A stretch of DNA of 64,000 bases, taken from assembly GCA_016744065.1 (NCBI GenBank), contig JADGFA010000006.1, forward strand, positions 49,104 through 113,103. The letters are read 5' to 3'. Source of the stretch: Gammaproteobacteria bacterium (GTDB taxonomy: Bacteria; Pseudomonadota; Gammaproteobacteria; SZUA-229). The first letter of the stretch is position 1, and each line of letters starts with the position of its first letter. Shown piece by piece: positions 37,401 through 46,871 of the stretch. Position numbers and translations under genes: made by a program. The notes beneath the pieces were generated by a model. The model searched no databases, was not told where the DNA came from, and saw nothing but the letters and a program-made list of their open reading frames with translations.

Positions 37401-38332
37401 TAAAAGAGCAGGTGATTCAGTTTTTTAGTAAACCTATGCCGGCTAATGTGCCTACGGGGACAATGCGTTCAGTGCTGGGAATTGAAGACGATAAAACAGT
37501 TTCAATTTTACGAGACCCACAAAAAACAGATGTGAATAGTGAGGCAGTATTTTATTTTCCTGGTTGTGGTTCTGAACGATTATTTAGTCAGATTGGTGTT
37601 GCGACCCTTGCCTGGTTATATGAGCTTGGAATTCAAACGGTTTTACCTCCAGGGTATTTGTGCTGCGGTTATCCTCAGACAGCATCTGGTGATATTGAAA
37701 AGGGCAAGCAGATTACAACCAGTAATCGTGTGCTATTTCATCGAATGGCGAATACATTAAATTATCTAGATATTAAAACGGTGGTGGTATCCTGTGGTAC
37801 CTGTATTGATCAGTTATTAAAATACCAGTTTGAGCATATTTTTCCTGGGTGTCGTTTACTGGATATACATGAGTATTTGATGGAAAAAGGTGTAACGATG
37901 GATGGTGTTGGTGGTACAAAGTATTTGTATCATGAACCCTGTCATACACCGATGAAACAGCATAATGGTACAGAGGTAGCCAGTGTATTAATGGGTAAGG
38001 ACGTCACATTATCAGATCGTTGCTGTGGTGAGTCAGGGACTTTTGCTATTTCACGGCCAGATATTGCAGCCCAGGTAAAACATAAAAAACTCGAAGAGCT
38101 AAAGCTGGATATTAAAAATTTAAGTGGTCATGATAAAGCATTAAATAATAATGTGAAAATGCTGACGTCATGTCCTTCCTGCCAACAGGGCTTAGAGCGT
38201 TATCGTGAAGATACGAATATGGACGTAGCTTATATTCTGGTCGAACTTGCAAAATTCAAGCTAGGGGATAACTGGCAGAAAATGTATTACGAAAAAGTAA
38301 AGCAAGGTGGAATTGAGCGAGTTCTTTTGTAG
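34457..38332 (+). CDS. giant FAD/Fe-S oxidoreductase with DUF3683 domain
   Basis: A 1291-residue single-chain oxidoreductase fusing flavin and iron-sulfur parts. Order of domains: DUF3683 (about residues 5-120), an FAD-binding type 4 domain with [15 protein letters not shown] (about 195-210) and [20 protein letters not shown], and an FAD-oxidase C-terminal domain with [12 protein letters not shown]. Two 4Fe-4S motifs follow ([11 protein letters not shown] from C812, [12 protein letters not shown] from C874), then two CCG domains (CCGYPQ and CCGESG). The layout combines GlcD- and GlcF-like halves, so a 2-hydroxyacid such as lactate or glycolate is the probable substrate, with electrons to quinone. 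That is inference; the family is unassigned. It stands alone with its own promoter. Confidence 0.9.
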   Translation: MSSNTRIREIPYNYTSFSDREIIIRFLGEPVWLLINELRDERQTGHSARMLFEVLGDMWVVQRNPFLQDDLLENHRRRKQLIAALNHRIEQIEQRANGNQKAIELAVAARIAVKTFSDWFGAQNTLRIKALKSLSKATSKDNVDFSGVARVSHVTDATDWRVEFPCVVLTPDTEDEVPQLVKRCIDLGLTLIARGGGTGYTGGAVPLYQNTAIINTEKLQAIGTFEHKQIAGIEKRVPVVRAEAGVVTRRVSEVAELNGHVFAVDPTSQDASTIGGNIAMNAGGKKAVMWGTTLDNLVSWRMVTADGNWLDVERINHNLGKIHQQEEVKFRLSRFDSQTQQLICEPEVLVFKGASLRKEGLGKDVTDKFLGGLPGVQKEGCDGIITSAHFLLHTMPQQARTIALEFYGQDLQRSVPAIVEIKDYLDNNPNVLLSGLEHLDDRYIRAVNYSPKASRGCLPKMLLVADVVGVDDAAVSEAASQVVRLANARDAEGFIAVSAEARKSFWSERSRTAAIAAHTNAFKINEDVVIPLDRLADYTLGTETINVFQSIRNKLAMLDALTDYINSEQLLLRESDIESSQYLLPRFSDAIKLIERARLRWTALLNNFTNNIQSQKAYLLETEITSGAFVSDLSVIQSVLNADVRVSYKKEVEEPLKTLFSGHELTYLHLQFEEIHSQVLSSRIFVALHMHAGDGNVHTNIPVNSNDYNMMQEAERVVDQIMELAASLNGVISGEHGIGLTKMQYLDDSIIDAFADYKKNVDPGDVFNKGKLQRNTGGLESAYTPSLRLLKQEALILEESELGELNDDIAHCLRCGKCKPECSTHVPTANMLYSPRDKILATGLIIEAYLYEEQTRRGISLRHFDEMNNVADHCTICHRCLNPCPVNIDFGDVTIKMRHILKKQGKRRENIGTKMSMAFLNVTSPGKVKIMRAGLIQAGYLGQRLMHSSLKMIPGVLPNSLGAGYKKSKLYRPKSTTGKPVVKEQVIQFFSKPMPANVPTGTMRSVLGIEDDKTVSILRDPQKTDVNSEAVFYFPGCGSERLFSQIGVATLAWLYELGIQTVLPPGYLCCGYPQTASGDIEKGKQITTSNRVLFHRMANTLNYLDIKTVVVSCGTCIDQLLKYQFEHIFPGCRLLDIHEYLMEKGVTMDGVGGTKYLYHEPCHTPMKQHNGTEVASVLMGKDVTLSDRCCGESGTFAISRPDIAAQVKHKKLEELKLDIKNLSGHDKALNNNVKMLTSCPSCQQGLERYREDTNMDVAYILVELAKFKLGDNWQKMYYEKVKQGGIERVLL

Positions 38333-38440
38333 TAATACAGTCTCAGCAGTGTAATGAGGCCTGGTGTATTGTGCTTTGTTCTGCTTCGTTCCCATCGGGG
38401 AAAGGTCGCGTTTTTTGCGCCCTGTCCCCTGTTGTATTTT

Positions 38441-39103
38441 TTATTTAGGCATTACTGTTTTTGCACCGTCAGGTGTTCCTAAAATAAGAACATCAGCACC
38501 TTTTCTCGCAAACAAACCGCAGGTTACGACACCAGCCCAACTATTTATTTCATCTTCCGTTTTTACAGGTTGCATAATATCCATGTCGTGAACATCTAAA
38601 ATTACATTGCCATTATCGGTAATAAAATTTTCGCGCCATACCGGGCGACCACCTAAAGCAACCAGTTTACGGGCGATATAACTTCTAGCCATAGGGATGA
38701 CTTCTACAGGGAGTGGAAACTTACCCATTACATCGACCAGCTTACTTTCATCGGCAATACAGACAAACATTTTACTGGCACCAGCGATAATTTTTTCACG
38801 GGTTAAAGCGCCACCACCACCTTTGATAAGCGATAAGTTATGGTTGGATTCGTCGGCACCATCAACATAAACAGGAATATAGTCCACACTGTTTAAATCA
38901 AAGACCTGAATGCCGCGTTCTTCCAGTAATTTAGTTGAGGCTTCAGAACTCGACACAGCACCTTTGATTCTGCCTTTAATTTCGGCCAGGCAGTCTATAA
39001 AATGATTGACAGTTGAGCCTGTGCCAACGCCAACAATTTCATCATCAACAATATATTTCATAGCGGCTTCTGCTGCTTTTCGTTTCATTTCATCTTGGGT
39101 CAT
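38441..39103 (-). CDS. rpiA: ribose-5-phosphate isomerase A
   Basis: RpiA interconverts ribulose 5-phosphate and ribose 5-phosphate in the pentose phosphate pathway. The 220-residue protein has the expected signature [37 protein letters not shown] with the catalytic residues, and PVEVIPMA. An AGGAT precedes the ATG. It is divergent from ilvA across about 190 bp, an arrangement widespread in Gammaproteobacteria. Confidence 0.96.
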   Translation of the reverse strand: MTQDEMKRKAAEAAMKYIVDDEIVGVGTGSTVNHFIDCLAEIKGRIKGAVSSSEASTKLLEERGIQVFDLNSVDYIPVYVDGADESNHNLSLIKGGGGALTREKIIAGASKMFVCIADESKLVDVMGKFPLPVEVIPMARSYIARKLVALGGRPVWRENFITDNGNVILDVHDMDIMQPVKTEDEINSWAGVVTCGLFARKGADVLILGTPDGAKTVMPK

Positions 39104-39319
39104 CTTGTTTATCCTGTTTTGTTACTTGGTATTTATTCTGGCTCAGCCTTTTCGGGCTGTATAGCTGTTTATTTTAATCTATGGCTTTGCATTTCTTTTC
39201 AGGCCCGGTCATAGTATTCTTTAATCCTGATAAAGTCAGTTGGATATGGAATTCCATGATTCATCTGGTTTTTCAGGATAATAATAATCTGAACCGTGAA
39301 TTCTAACCCTTTAGGCCCC

Positions 39320-40852
39320 ATGACTCAAAAATACATTGAAAAAATTCTGACAGCCCGTGTTTATGACGTGGCAGTTGAAACACCTCTGGACCGTGCTCGA
39401 CGCCTTAGTGTGCGTTTGAATAACCAGGTTTTACTTAAAAGAGAAGATTTGCAGCCGGTGTTCTCGTTTAAGCTGCGTGGAGCATATAACAAGCTTTACC
39501 AGTTGAGTCGCACAACCGATTTGAAAGGTGTGATTGCTGCTTCTGCGGGTAACCATGCGCAGGGGCTGGCATTAGCGGCTAGCAGGTTAGGTGTAAAGGC
39601 AATTATTGTTATGCCGAAGACCACACCCAAAATTAAAGTTGATGCGGTTCGTGCATATGGAGCAAAAGCGGTGCTTGTCGGTGATACATACGATGAGGCG
39701 TCTCTTTATGCCCATGAACTGTCTGAGAAAGAGGGCTTTTCTTATATTCATCCATATGATGACCCCGATGTCATTGCAGGGCAGGGTACGGTGGCTGTGG
39801 AAATATTACGCCAGTATACGGATGATATTGATGCAATATTTATCCCTGTTGGTGGTGGTGGATTGATTGCGGGAATGGCGGCTTTTATCAAATATTTGCG
39901 CCCGGAAGTAAAAGTGATTGGTGTTGAGCCGGCTGATGCTGCCTGCCTGGCCGCAGCCATGGAAAAAAATCGCCGTATTGTGCTAAATCAGGTCGGCTTA
40001 TTTGCAGATGGTGTCGCGGTTAAACAAATAGGCCGTGAGACCTGGCGTATTGCTCGCCAGGTAGTTGATGAAGTTATTACGGTTAATACAGATGAAATTT
40101 GTGCTGCAATAAAGGATATATTTGATGATACCCGTTCTATTATGGAACCGGCTGGAGCGCTTGGGGTTGCAGGTATTAAAAAGTATGTAGAAAAAAACAA
40201 AGTAAGCAATCAAACCTTAATTGCCATAAACAGCGGCGCCAATATGAACTTTGATCGTTTACGTCATGTTTCAGAGAGGGCCGAGTTAGGTGAGCACCGT
40301 GAAGGTTTAATTGGCGTGACTATTCCTGAAGAACCCGGTAGTTTTTTGCGCTTTTGTCGTTTAATAGGTAAAAAAGGTATTACTGAATTTAATTATCGTT
40401 ATTCAGATAATCGAAATGCGCATGTGTTTGTGGGTATTCAGCTGGCAGATGGTTTACCTGAGCTGGAGGTGCTCATTAAAAAATTAAGGGATAAGGCTTA
40501 TTCCGTACTGGCTATGAGTGATAATGAAATGGCCAAACTGCATGTAAGGCATATGGTGGGTGGTCATGCAAATAAAATAGAAGACGAAGTTCTATATCGC
40601 TTTGAGTTTCCCGAGCGCCCCGGGGCTTTGTTGGCGTTTCTTGCGTATATTGGTAAACGCTGGAATATTAGTTTATTTCATTATCGAAACCATGGTGCTG
40701 CTTTTGGTCGTGTGCTGGTAGGGTTGCAAGTGCCGGCGGGTGAACGAAAAGATGTAAAAGTTTTCCTGGATGAGCTGGGTTATAACTGGTGGGATGAAAG
40801 TAATAACGAGGCTTATCGGATGTTTCTGGGGCCCGCTGAGAATGATGCTTAG
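39320..40852 (+). CDS. ilvA: threonine ammonia-lyase, biosynthetic
   Basis: IlvA deaminates threonine to 2-oxobutyrate, the first step of isoleucine synthesis. The protein has the PLP lysine in PVFSFKLRGAYN, SAGNHAQG, and the glycine loop PVGGGGLIAGMA. The C-terminal part carries two ACT-like regulatory domains (about 330-500; IPEEPGSFLRF and FPERPGALLAF) for isoleucine feedback. This marks the long biosynthetic type rather than TdcB. I choose the ATG at 39320 by homology (MTQKYIEKILTARVYD); a GTG at 39296 is possible. Confidence 0.95.
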   Translation: MTQKYIEKILTARVYDVAVETPLDRARRLSVRLNNQVLLKREDLQPVFSFKLRGAYNKLYQLSRTTDLKGVIAASAGNHAQGLALAASRLGVKAIIVMPKTTPKIKVDAVRAYGAKAVLVGDTYDEASLYAHELSEKEGFSYIHPYDDPDVIAGQGTVAVEILRQYTDDIDAIFIPVGGGGLIAGMAAFIKYLRPEVKVIGVEPADAACLAAAMEKNRRIVLNQVGLFADGVAVKQIGRETWRIARQVVDEVITVNTDEICAAIKDIFDDTRSIMEPAGALGVAGIKKYVEKNKVSNQTLIAINSGANMNFDRLRHVSERAELGEHREGLIGVTIPEEPGSFLRFCRLIGKKGITEFNYRYSDNRNAHVFVGIQLADGLPELEVLIKKLRDKAYSVLAMSDNEMAKLHVRHMVGGHANKIEDEVLYRFEFPERPGALLAFLAYIGKRWNISLFHYRNHGAAFGRVLVGLQVPAGERKDVKVFLDELGYNWWDESNNEAYRMFLGPAENDA

Positions 40853-40898
40853 TGAGTTAAAAGTAAAAAATTTTTGGTTTTAAATATCCTTATAAAAC

Positions 40899-41774
40899 TT
40901 AATATATTGACTTACAGCCCTCGGGCTGTTTTTTGAATCTTTTATATGTCCACTGATATTGGTGTGGGTTTTCACGTATCAATTTTTCAACATCCATATT
41001 CATTTGTATTGCCGCCTGTTCCAGATCCAGTGAGGCTAAGTCTTCACTGGCCTGGCGAAAAATTAATTTAAAACCACGACTATTATCCAGTCGTTGTGCA
41101 TAGGTAAATAAAACAACAGCATTAGTTTTTTTAGCTAATTTGGGTAGCAGTGTCATGGTGTAGCAGGGTTGTTTGAAAAAAGGAATAAATATACCGTTTT
41201 CATCGGGTGACTGATCAGGCAATATGGCAACAAGTTCAGTTTGTTTTAATGCTTTGATCATAGCGCGAATGCCATGAATATTTGTCGGTACAAGTTTGGC
41301 ACCAGTGCGTTGCCTGGCTTGCTTAACCAGCGTATTTGTTCTCTGGTCTATTTGAGGAGCATACATGGATGTCATTGTGTAGTGCTTTGCACAATATAAC
41401 CCGGCCAATTCCCATGAGCCATAATGTGGGATTGCAAGAATAACGCCACGTCCCTGTTGTTGTGCCTGTTTTATCAGGTGTTCATTCTCACATTCTTTTA
41501 TCAGGGTCAGGGTTTGTTGAGCATTTTGTTGCCACATTTTTCCTGTTTCCAGAATGACTTTTCCTGTTTCATTCAGGATTTCCTGGGTTAGTTTTGTTTG
41601 TTGCTGGGCACTTAACTCAGGAAAACAGTGTTTTATGTTTTTTTCAGTAATGTGTCGAATTCGGCTGTTAGTAATCCATGTGAGTTTGCCGATTATTTTA
41701 CCTAGAAAATGTACGAAATTAAGGGGTAATAATGCAGTTATTACTAATATGAGTTTGAATATAATAAATTTCAT
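40899..41774 (-). CDS. LpxL/HtrB-family lipid A acyltransferase
   Basis: A 291-residue membrane-anchored acyltransferase. One N-terminal hydrophobic segment is followed by the H-x4-E catalytic motif HYGSWE (near residue 116) and LPDQSPDENGIFIPFF. These place it in the late lipid A acyltransferase family (LpxL/LpxM/LpxP), which adds secondary acyl chains on the cytoplasmic face. Which member it is cannot be told. Its ATG overlaps the stop of the 5-FCL gene by four bases (ATGA), so translation is coupled. Confidence 0.88.
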   Translation of the reverse strand: MKFIIFKLILVITALLPLNFVHFLGKIIGKLTWITNSRIRHITEKNIKHCFPELSAQQQTKLTQEILNETGKVILETGKMWQQNAQQTLTLIKECENEHLIKQAQQQGRGVILAIPHYGSWELAGLYCAKHYTMTSMYAPQIDQRTNTLVKQARQRTGAKLVPTNIHGIRAMIKALKQTELVAILPDQSPDENGIFIPFFKQPCYTMTLLPKLAKKTNAVVLFTYAQRLDNSRGFKLIFRQASEDLASLDLEQAAIQMNMDVEKLIRENPHQYQWTYKRFKKQPEGCKSIY

Positions 41775-42379
41775 TTGCAGAGATACAGTTGTTGTTCTGT
41801 GGCAACCATAAGCATGGGTACATCATGTGGTTGATGGGTTAACTTTTTTACCAGCTGTAACTGGTGTGCCAGACCAATTAAATAAGGTTTATAAGGTGTT
41901 TTTCTGGCACGGCTAAAATTTAAGCTGCGGTCATAATAGCCACCACCCATACCTAACCTGTTACCCATTTTATCAAAACCAACCAATGGCATTAAAATTA
42001 AGCTAAGTTGCTGTGGTTTTAGCCAGTGTTTTGGGTGTACATGGGGTTCGGCAATTTTGTAACGATTGAGTTTCATTTTACTATTTTTAAAATAGGGGGC
42101 GAAATAAAGGTGGTTACCAAAAGGCGCCAGTACAGGAAGATATATTTTTTTATTTAAGCGCCAGGCATTTTCAATTAAAACTTCAGGGTCAATTTCACCG
42201 TCTTCAGCTAGATAAAGGCCAATATGCTGGCTGCGTTTGAATAAGTTACAGTGGCGAAGTTGTTTTTCTAAACCCAGTGCATGCTCTCTTTGTGTTCTTG
42301 TGTCGAGAGCATTACGCTGTTGGCGTAAACGCTTGCGCAGGTTTTTTCTCTGTTTATCTGAATTGGCCGGGTTATTCAT
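41771..42379 (-). CDS. ygfA: 5-formyltetrahydrofolate cyclo-ligase
   Basis: This enzyme converts 5-formyl-THF to 5,10-methenyl-THF with ATP. The 202-residue protein begins with RKNLRKRLRQQRNAL and includes LPLVGFDKMGNRLGMGGGYYDRSL, the family's glycine-rich ATP/folate site. It lies directly downstream of 6S RNA on the same strand. That conserved ssrS-ygfA order is known to yield a joint transcript in E. coli. Confidence 0.94.
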   Translation of the reverse strand: MNNPANSDKQRKNLRKRLRQQRNALDTRTQREHALGLEKQLRHCNLFKRSQHIGLYLAEDGEIDPEVLIENAWRLNKKIYLPVLAPFGNHLYFAPYFKNSKMKLNRYKIAEPHVHPKHWLKPQQLSLILMPLVGFDKMGNRLGMGGGYYDRSLNFSRARKTPYKPYLIGLAHQLQLVKKLTHQPHDVPMLMVATEQQLYLCK

Positions 42380-42397
42380 AATACGGGTGATTCATAA

Positions 42398-42423
42398 TAA
42401 AAAAGCCTCGCGATGTGCGAGGC
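42398..42423 (-). terminator. terminator between 6S RNA and ygfA
   Basis: On the minus strand GCCTCGC and GCGAGGC form a 7-bp stem around ACATC, followed by TTTTTT. It ends just before the ygfA ATG at 42379, so read-through would give the dicistronic transcript and termination gives 6S RNA alone. Confidence 0.85.
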
Positions 42424-42432
42424 CGATGTTAG

Positions 42433-42627
42433 GAGGGTGCTACCATAAATGCCGTAGCTTTTCTCACGAACCTTGAACCAGAAGTTCAGGTGGGAACTAG
42501 CGCCGATGTATAAGGCTTCCCGCATAAAGCGGTAATGCACACAGCACCGACAGACACATTCCCGGGGTCGATGAGTAAGGCTCAAGGGTTTTATAAGTAA
42601 GCTTACAAACACCACAGAGGCACCCAA
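42433..42627 (-). ncRNA. ssrS: 6S RNA
   Basis: 6S RNA mimics an open promoter and sequesters sigma-70 RNA polymerase in stationary phase. On the minus strand this ~190-nt segment has a closing stem (GGGTGC at 42620-42625 with GCACCC at 42435-42440). It contains conserved pieces CCCTTGAGCC, AATGTG, GAAGCCTTA and the C(C)TGAAC...GGTTCAAGG hairpin. Position between zapA and ygfA, the classic location, confirms it. Exact ends are approximate. Confidence 0.9.
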
Positions 42628-42676
42628 ACTTGTTTTGCCGTTATTCAGCCTTGCTGAAAGGCCTGCATCCAGATTT

Positions 42677-42709
42677 AGATGATATTTACACCTGTAAACT
42701 CATCTTTTT
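42677..42709 (+). other. plus-strand terminator-like hairpin upstream of 6S RNA
   Basis: AGATGA...TTACA CC TGTAA...TCATCT forms a bulged stem and is followed on the plus strand by TTTTT. No plus-strand gene lies before it. It would end a transcript running antisense through the 6S RNA gene. It also sits inside an 11-bp inverted repeat (GTTATTCAGCC at 42640 and GGCTGAATAAC at 42750). Confidence 0.4.
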
Positions 42710-42821
42710 GTTTGATCTGAAAGCCCTGTCTTAATAAATATGTAAGGCAGGCTGAATAACAACAGTAATTTCTTATTTAAATAATCTATGTAACAAATTT
42801 AATTTATATTCTAGGCTTTTT

Positions 42822-43124
42822 TCAGGCTACTTCAATATCATGAAGCGCAATATCTATTTTTTTCTGTAAATTTAACATTCTGCCATCAATATCACTAAAG
42901 TTATCGACTGAATCCTGGCTGTTAAGTAGCTCATGCGCTAAATTGAGAGCCGCCATAACGGCAATACGTTCAGTACCAATGATAGAGCCTTTGTTTTTGA
43001 TGTCATTTAAACGGTCATTCAGAAAGTCAGCAGAATTCTTTAATGAAGAATGTTGTTCCTGAGGGCAGGCTATACGGTATTCCTTATCCATTATTCTGAT
43101 ATTAAGACCGCTGTTATCACTCAT
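42822..43124 (-). CDS. zapA: cell division protein ZapA
   Basis: ZapA bundles FtsZ filaments at midcell. The 100-residue protein has the family start LNIRIMDKEYRIACPQEQ, a globular head, and a C-terminal coiled-coil half with ERIAVMAALNLAHELL. It lies upstream of 6S RNA and downstream of a small coiled-coil protein gene on the same strand, the usual cell-division grouping. Confidence 0.92.
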   Translation of the reverse strand: MSDNSGLNIRIMDKEYRIACPQEQHSSLKNSADFLNDRLNDIKNKGSIIGTERIAVMAALNLAHELLNSQDSVDNFSDIDGRMLNLQKKIDIALHDIEVA

Positions 43125-43232
43125 TGAACATACCCATTAGAACAATTAAAAATGTATAAATATAAAACGATAAGACCCAGAAAGCTTATATTAGATCACT
43201 GATCTGATAAAACGTCACGATAAGCAAGAAAA

Positions 43233-43448
43233 TCAGGCTATTTCGATTGTCTTAAGGCGCGTAATCATTGACTCTACCTGGTTTCGCACTTGTTCTTTTT
43301 GTTCAAACAAATGAGCTCGATCGCCCTTAGTGTCCTGTAGCTGTTGTTTTAATTCAACATTTTCAGCGGACAGCTTTTTAGACAGGGCCAGTAGCTCTTC
43401 TACCTTGTTTTCCAGTACTTCGATATTACTTTTGTTTTCAGTGCTCAT
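43233..43448 (-). CDS. small coiled-coil protein, TIGR02449/ZapB-like
   Basis: A 71-residue protein that is almost entirely coiled coil (VEELLALSKKLSAENVELKQ and following heptads). It fits the small TIGR02449 family next to zapA and is probably a ZapB-type FtsZ-ring partner. The ATG at 43448 is chosen because the coiled coil begins right after it; 41 upstream codons in frame are unrelated. The ribosome binding site is weak. Confidence 0.75.
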   Translation of the reverse strand: MSTENKSNIEVLENKVEELLALSKKLSAENVELKQQLQDTKGDRAHLFEQKEQVRNQVESMITRLKTIEIA

Positions 43449-43656
43449 AGTGCTAAATATAGTTAGTCTTGAGCGATAGGTCAAATTTTTCAGACTCTGA
43501 CCATCGCATGTTAGTATGATTAGGTAAAGTAAACTATAATGCAAGATCATGACTATAATTCTCTTTTGCATTATATTTCAATAAGTTGTCGTAACTTTAG
43601 AGTGCTAAATAATATCTTTTCTAGTGCTGGCGACAAAATACTGACAGGAAAAATAC

Positions 43657-44217
43657 ATGATTCCCAGACCGGATTATAACAGCTTAACCGATGTATTGGC
43701 CAAGGCCGAAGCAGATTTAGTTGCATCTGAGTCCCATGGTTCGCTTTGTGGCATGCTTTGCGCGTCTGGAACAATAGAGTTAAGTGACTGGCTAGAGCAG
43801 ATATTTGAAGAATTTGACGTAAATAATATGCTGGTCAAAGAGGCCAGTCAGTTATTGGTGGGTTTGTACAATAATACACAGGCACAGTTAAATGATTCAG
43901 ATGCAGAGTTCCAGCTGTTATTGCCAGAAGATAATGAGTCACTGGCTCAGCGAACTGAAGCGTTGGCTTCATGGTGTCAGGGGTTTACTTATGGTCTGGC
44001 TGCAGGCGGTCTGAAAAAAGATCAGAAATTACCGCAGGATACGGCAGAGCTGATTAAAGATATGGTGGAAATTGCCAGAGCAGGTCATGACCTGGGTGAT
44101 GACAGTGAGTCAGATGAAGAGTCTTATATGCATATTTATGAATATGTACGTATGGGCGTATTGTTAATAAATGAAGAATTACAGCCGTCACATAAGGCAT
44201 CCGAAACGTTACAGTAA
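43657..44217 (+). CDS. ygfB: UPF0149 family protein YgfB
   Basis: A 186-residue member of the UPF0149/YecA-like family, always found near zapA and pepP. It contains SHGSLCGMLCASGTIELSDW near residue 28 and the WCQGFTYGLAAGG block. In Pseudomonas aeruginosa YgfB affects expression of peptidoglycan-recycling amidase AmpDh3; whether that holds here is unknown. It is divergent from the zapB-like gene and precedes pepP on the same strand. Confidence 0.9.
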   Translation: MIPRPDYNSLTDVLAKAEADLVASESHGSLCGMLCASGTIELSDWLEQIFEEFDVNNMLVKEASQLLVGLYNNTQAQLNDSDAEFQLLLPEDNESLAQRTEALASWCQGFTYGLAAGGLKKDQKLPQDTAELIKDMVEIARAGHDLGDDSESDEESYMHIYEYVRMGVLLINEELQPSHKASETLQ

Positions 44218-44322
44218 ATTCTAGGTGCTCCTTCGGTGTTCAGGAGGTATATTATTCTCCTGGTATGTATTTAAATGTATTTATAAAAAAACCTCCCTGA
44301 ATAAAATGAGATGAACGTTTGA

Positions 44323-45627
44323 ATGGACCAGAAAATTCACGCACGACATAGAAAACAGCTTCTTCGAATGATAGGTGAAGATGGCATTGCCATTTTGCCC
44401 GCAGCGCCGGTTCGCTGTAGAAATCGAGATGTCGATTACCCCTACCGCCAGGATAGTGACTTTTTTTACCTGAGTGGTTTTCCCGAGCCTGAGGCGGTTA
44501 TTGTGCTGGTGCCGGGGCGTAAAAGTGGTGAATATGTATTGTTTTGCCGTGATAAAGATAAAGAGCAGGAAATCTGGCATGGGCGTCGCTGTGGTCCTGA
44601 GGGGGCTATCGAACACTATGCTGCGGATGATGCATTTCCGATAGATGATATTGATGATATTTTGCCGGGTTTAATGGAGCACTGTGAGCGGGTTTATCAC
44701 ACCATGGGTCTGGACCCTCAGTTTGATAAACGGGTTATGGACTGGGTAAACTCGTTACGTAAACAGTCCCGCTCCGGTGGGCATGTACCTTATGAGTTTG
44801 TCTCGTTAGATTATCTGCTGCATGACATGCGTCTGTTTAAAAGCCGTGATGAATTACGCTTAATGAAAAAGGCGGCAAAAATATCTGTAGAAGCGCATAA
44901 ATGTGCCATGCGAATTTGTAAGCCAGGAGTTAATGAGTATCAGCTTGATGCGGTGATTATGTATGAGTTTCAGCGTAATGGCGCTACCTGGGCTTACCCC
45001 AGTATTGTAGGTGGCGGTGCCAATAGCTGTATTTTGCATTACACCGAAAACAATATGCCACTGAATGATGGCGAACTGGTACTAATTGATGCGGGTTGTG
45101 AATTGGGTGGTTATGATGCTGACATTACCCGCTCCTTTCCGGTTAATGGTAGATACACCGAGGCACAGAAGGAAATTTTTGACCTGGTTGTGCAGGCTAA
45201 TCTGGCGGGTATAAAACAGGTGAAGCCTGGAAATCACTGGAATGACCCACATGTTGCTGCAGTGAAAGCATTAACGAAAGGTATGATTGAGCTGGGTTTA
45301 TTAAAAGGCGTCTTGAGCAAGCTCATTAAAGAAGAAGCCTATAAGAAATATTATATGCACCGTACCGGACACTGGTTGGGAATGGATGTGCATGATGTAG
45401 GTGATTACAAAGTCGATGATGAGTGGCGCCTGCTAGAGCCTGGAATGGTATTAACAATTGAGCCAGGACTCTATATTCCCCACGGAAGCAGAGGGGCAAA
45501 ACGCTGGTGGGATATTGGTGTCAGAATAGAAGATGATGTTGTTGTAACCAAAAAAGGCTGTGAGGTTTTGACAGATGGCTTGCCAAAAACTACAGAAGAA
45601 ATTGAAGCCATTATGGCTGGTGGATAA
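44323..45627 (+). CDS. pepP: Xaa-Pro aminopeptidase
   Basis: PepP removes an N-terminal residue before proline and uses two manganese ions. The 434-residue protein has the creatinase-fold metal ligands: both aspartates in DAGCELGGYDADITRSFP, the histidine in HRTGHWLGMDVHD, the glutamate in LTIEPGLY, and the last glutamate in GVRIEDDV. The N-terminal domain begins HARHRKQLLRMI. It starts the pepP-ubiH-ubiI unit. Confidence 0.96.
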   Translation: MDQKIHARHRKQLLRMIGEDGIAILPAAPVRCRNRDVDYPYRQDSDFFYLSGFPEPEAVIVLVPGRKSGEYVLFCRDKDKEQEIWHGRRCGPEGAIEHYAADDAFPIDDIDDILPGLMEHCERVYHTMGLDPQFDKRVMDWVNSLRKQSRSGGHVPYEFVSLDYLLHDMRLFKSRDELRLMKKAAKISVEAHKCAMRICKPGVNEYQLDAVIMYEFQRNGATWAYPSIVGGGANSCILHYTENNMPLNDGELVLIDAGCELGGYDADITRSFPVNGRYTEAQKEIFDLVVQANLAGIKQVKPGNHWNDPHVAAVKALTKGMIELGLLKGVLSKLIKEEAYKKYYMHRTGHWLGMDVHDVGDYKVDDEWRLLEPGMVLTIEPGLYIPHGSRGAKRWWDIGVRIEDDVVVTKKGCEVLTDGLPKTTEEIEAIMAGG

Positions 45628-45644
45628 AGAGTTTTTTATAAATA

Positions 45645-46871
45645 ATGAGTGATCAGTACGACATAATTATTATTGGTGGTGGCATGGTCGGTGCCAGTCT
45701 TGTTGCTGCCCTGAAAAAAATTATCGGGGAAAGTCACAATAATAAAAAAATTGCTGTAGTTGAGGCCGTTCCTGTTAATTCAGAATCACAACCCAGTTTT
45801 GATGATCGCTCTATTGCGCTTTCATATGGTTCCCGACGTATCTGGGAATCAATGGGGTTGTGGGCAAGTTTAGCGCCTGAAATAGAAGCGATAAAATCCA
45901 TTCATGTTTCTGATCGAGGGCATCTGGGTGCAACCCGTATTACACACACGGAAGAAAAAGTTGAAGCACTGGGTTATGTAGTAGAGAACCGAGTGATGGG
46001 TCGGGTGTTAATGGATGAAGTCGGCTCATTAAATCATGTCGACTGGTATTGTCCGGCAACTATTGAGGCGCTTGAGCAAACAGAACAGCAGGTATCGGTT
46101 CAAATTAAAACGGAGCAGGGTGAGATAAACCTTAAAACTAAATTGCTGGTTGCTGCGGATGGCGTGTTATCCGTTACACGACAATTAGCGGGTTTAGGTG
46201 TTAAACGTGAAGATTATAAACAGTCAGCTATTATTGCGAATGTTCTAACAGATCAAAAACATCAGGGTATTGCTTATGAGCGATTTACCACCAGCGGCCC
46301 AATTGCGTTTTTGCCCATGACTGAAAATCGTTACTCCGTTGTATGGACATGCCGGGAAGAAGAAACATCACGCATTATGCAACTTCCTGATGATGAGTTT
46401 ATAAATGCATTACAACAACGCTTTGGATTCCGTGCGGGGGTGATAGAAAAAACCGGTGAGCGTTTTTCATATCCGTTAGCCTATACAGAAACAGAACAGT
46501 TAACGAAAGGTCGAGTGGTTGTTATTGGTAATGCGGCGCATGCATTACATCCCGTATCTGGTCAGGGTTATAACCTGGCCTTACGTGATGTTGCAGAACT
46601 TGCTGAAATGATTGTTAGTAATGAAGATCCTGGGCATCCATTGTTATTAGCCGAGTACCGTGGGAAACGATTAAAAGATATGCGTCGTGTATATCGAATT
46701 ACCGATTCAATGGTAAAGCTTTTTTCAAATAATATTTCACTTGTCGGGCACTTAAGGGCATCGGGTTTGATTGCAGTAAATTTAATATCACCGATACGCT
46801 CATTGGTCGCGCGGCAGAGTATGGGGTTGTTAGGCCGCATGAGTAAATTACAACGCAGGTTGCCTCTGTAG
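45645..46871 (+). CDS. ubiH: 2-octaprenyl-6-methoxyphenyl hydroxylase UbiH
   Basis: A flavoprotein monooxygenase of aerobic ubiquinone synthesis. The 408-residue protein has the FAD dinucleotide motif IIIIGGGMVGASL at the N-terminus, FDDRSIALS, the DG motif region VAADGVLS, and GNAAHALHPVSGQGYNLALRDV (about 295-315), the second FAD contact. It lies 17 bases after pepP and its stop directly abuts the ATG of ubiI, so they are coupled. UbiH is assigned by order and by closeness to UbiH's NAAH variant. Confidence 0.92.
   Translation: MSDQYDIIIIGGGMVGASLVAALKKIIGESHNNKKIAVVEAVPVNSESQPSFDDRSIALSYGSRRIWESMGLWASLAPEIEAIKSIHVSDRGHLGATRITHTEEKVEALGYVVENRVMGRVLMDEVGSLNHVDWYCPATIEALEQTEQQVSVQIKTEQGEINLKTKLLVAADGVLSVTRQLAGLGVKREDYKQSAIIANVLTDQKHQGIAYERFTTSGPIAFLPMTENRYSVVWTCREEETSRIMQLPDDEFINALQQRFGFRAGVIEKTGERFSYPLAYTETEQLTKGRVVVIGNAAHALHPVSGQGYNLALRDVAELAEMIVSNEDPGHPLLLAEYRGKRLKDMRRVYRITDSMVKLFSNNISLVGHLRASGLIAVNLISPIRSLVARQSMGLLGRMSKLQRRLPL

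Noticed and set aside
42376..42627. Minus-strand frame of 83 codons overlapping 6S RNA
   Set aside because: The region is explained by 6S RNA and its terminator; the peptide has no homology pattern.
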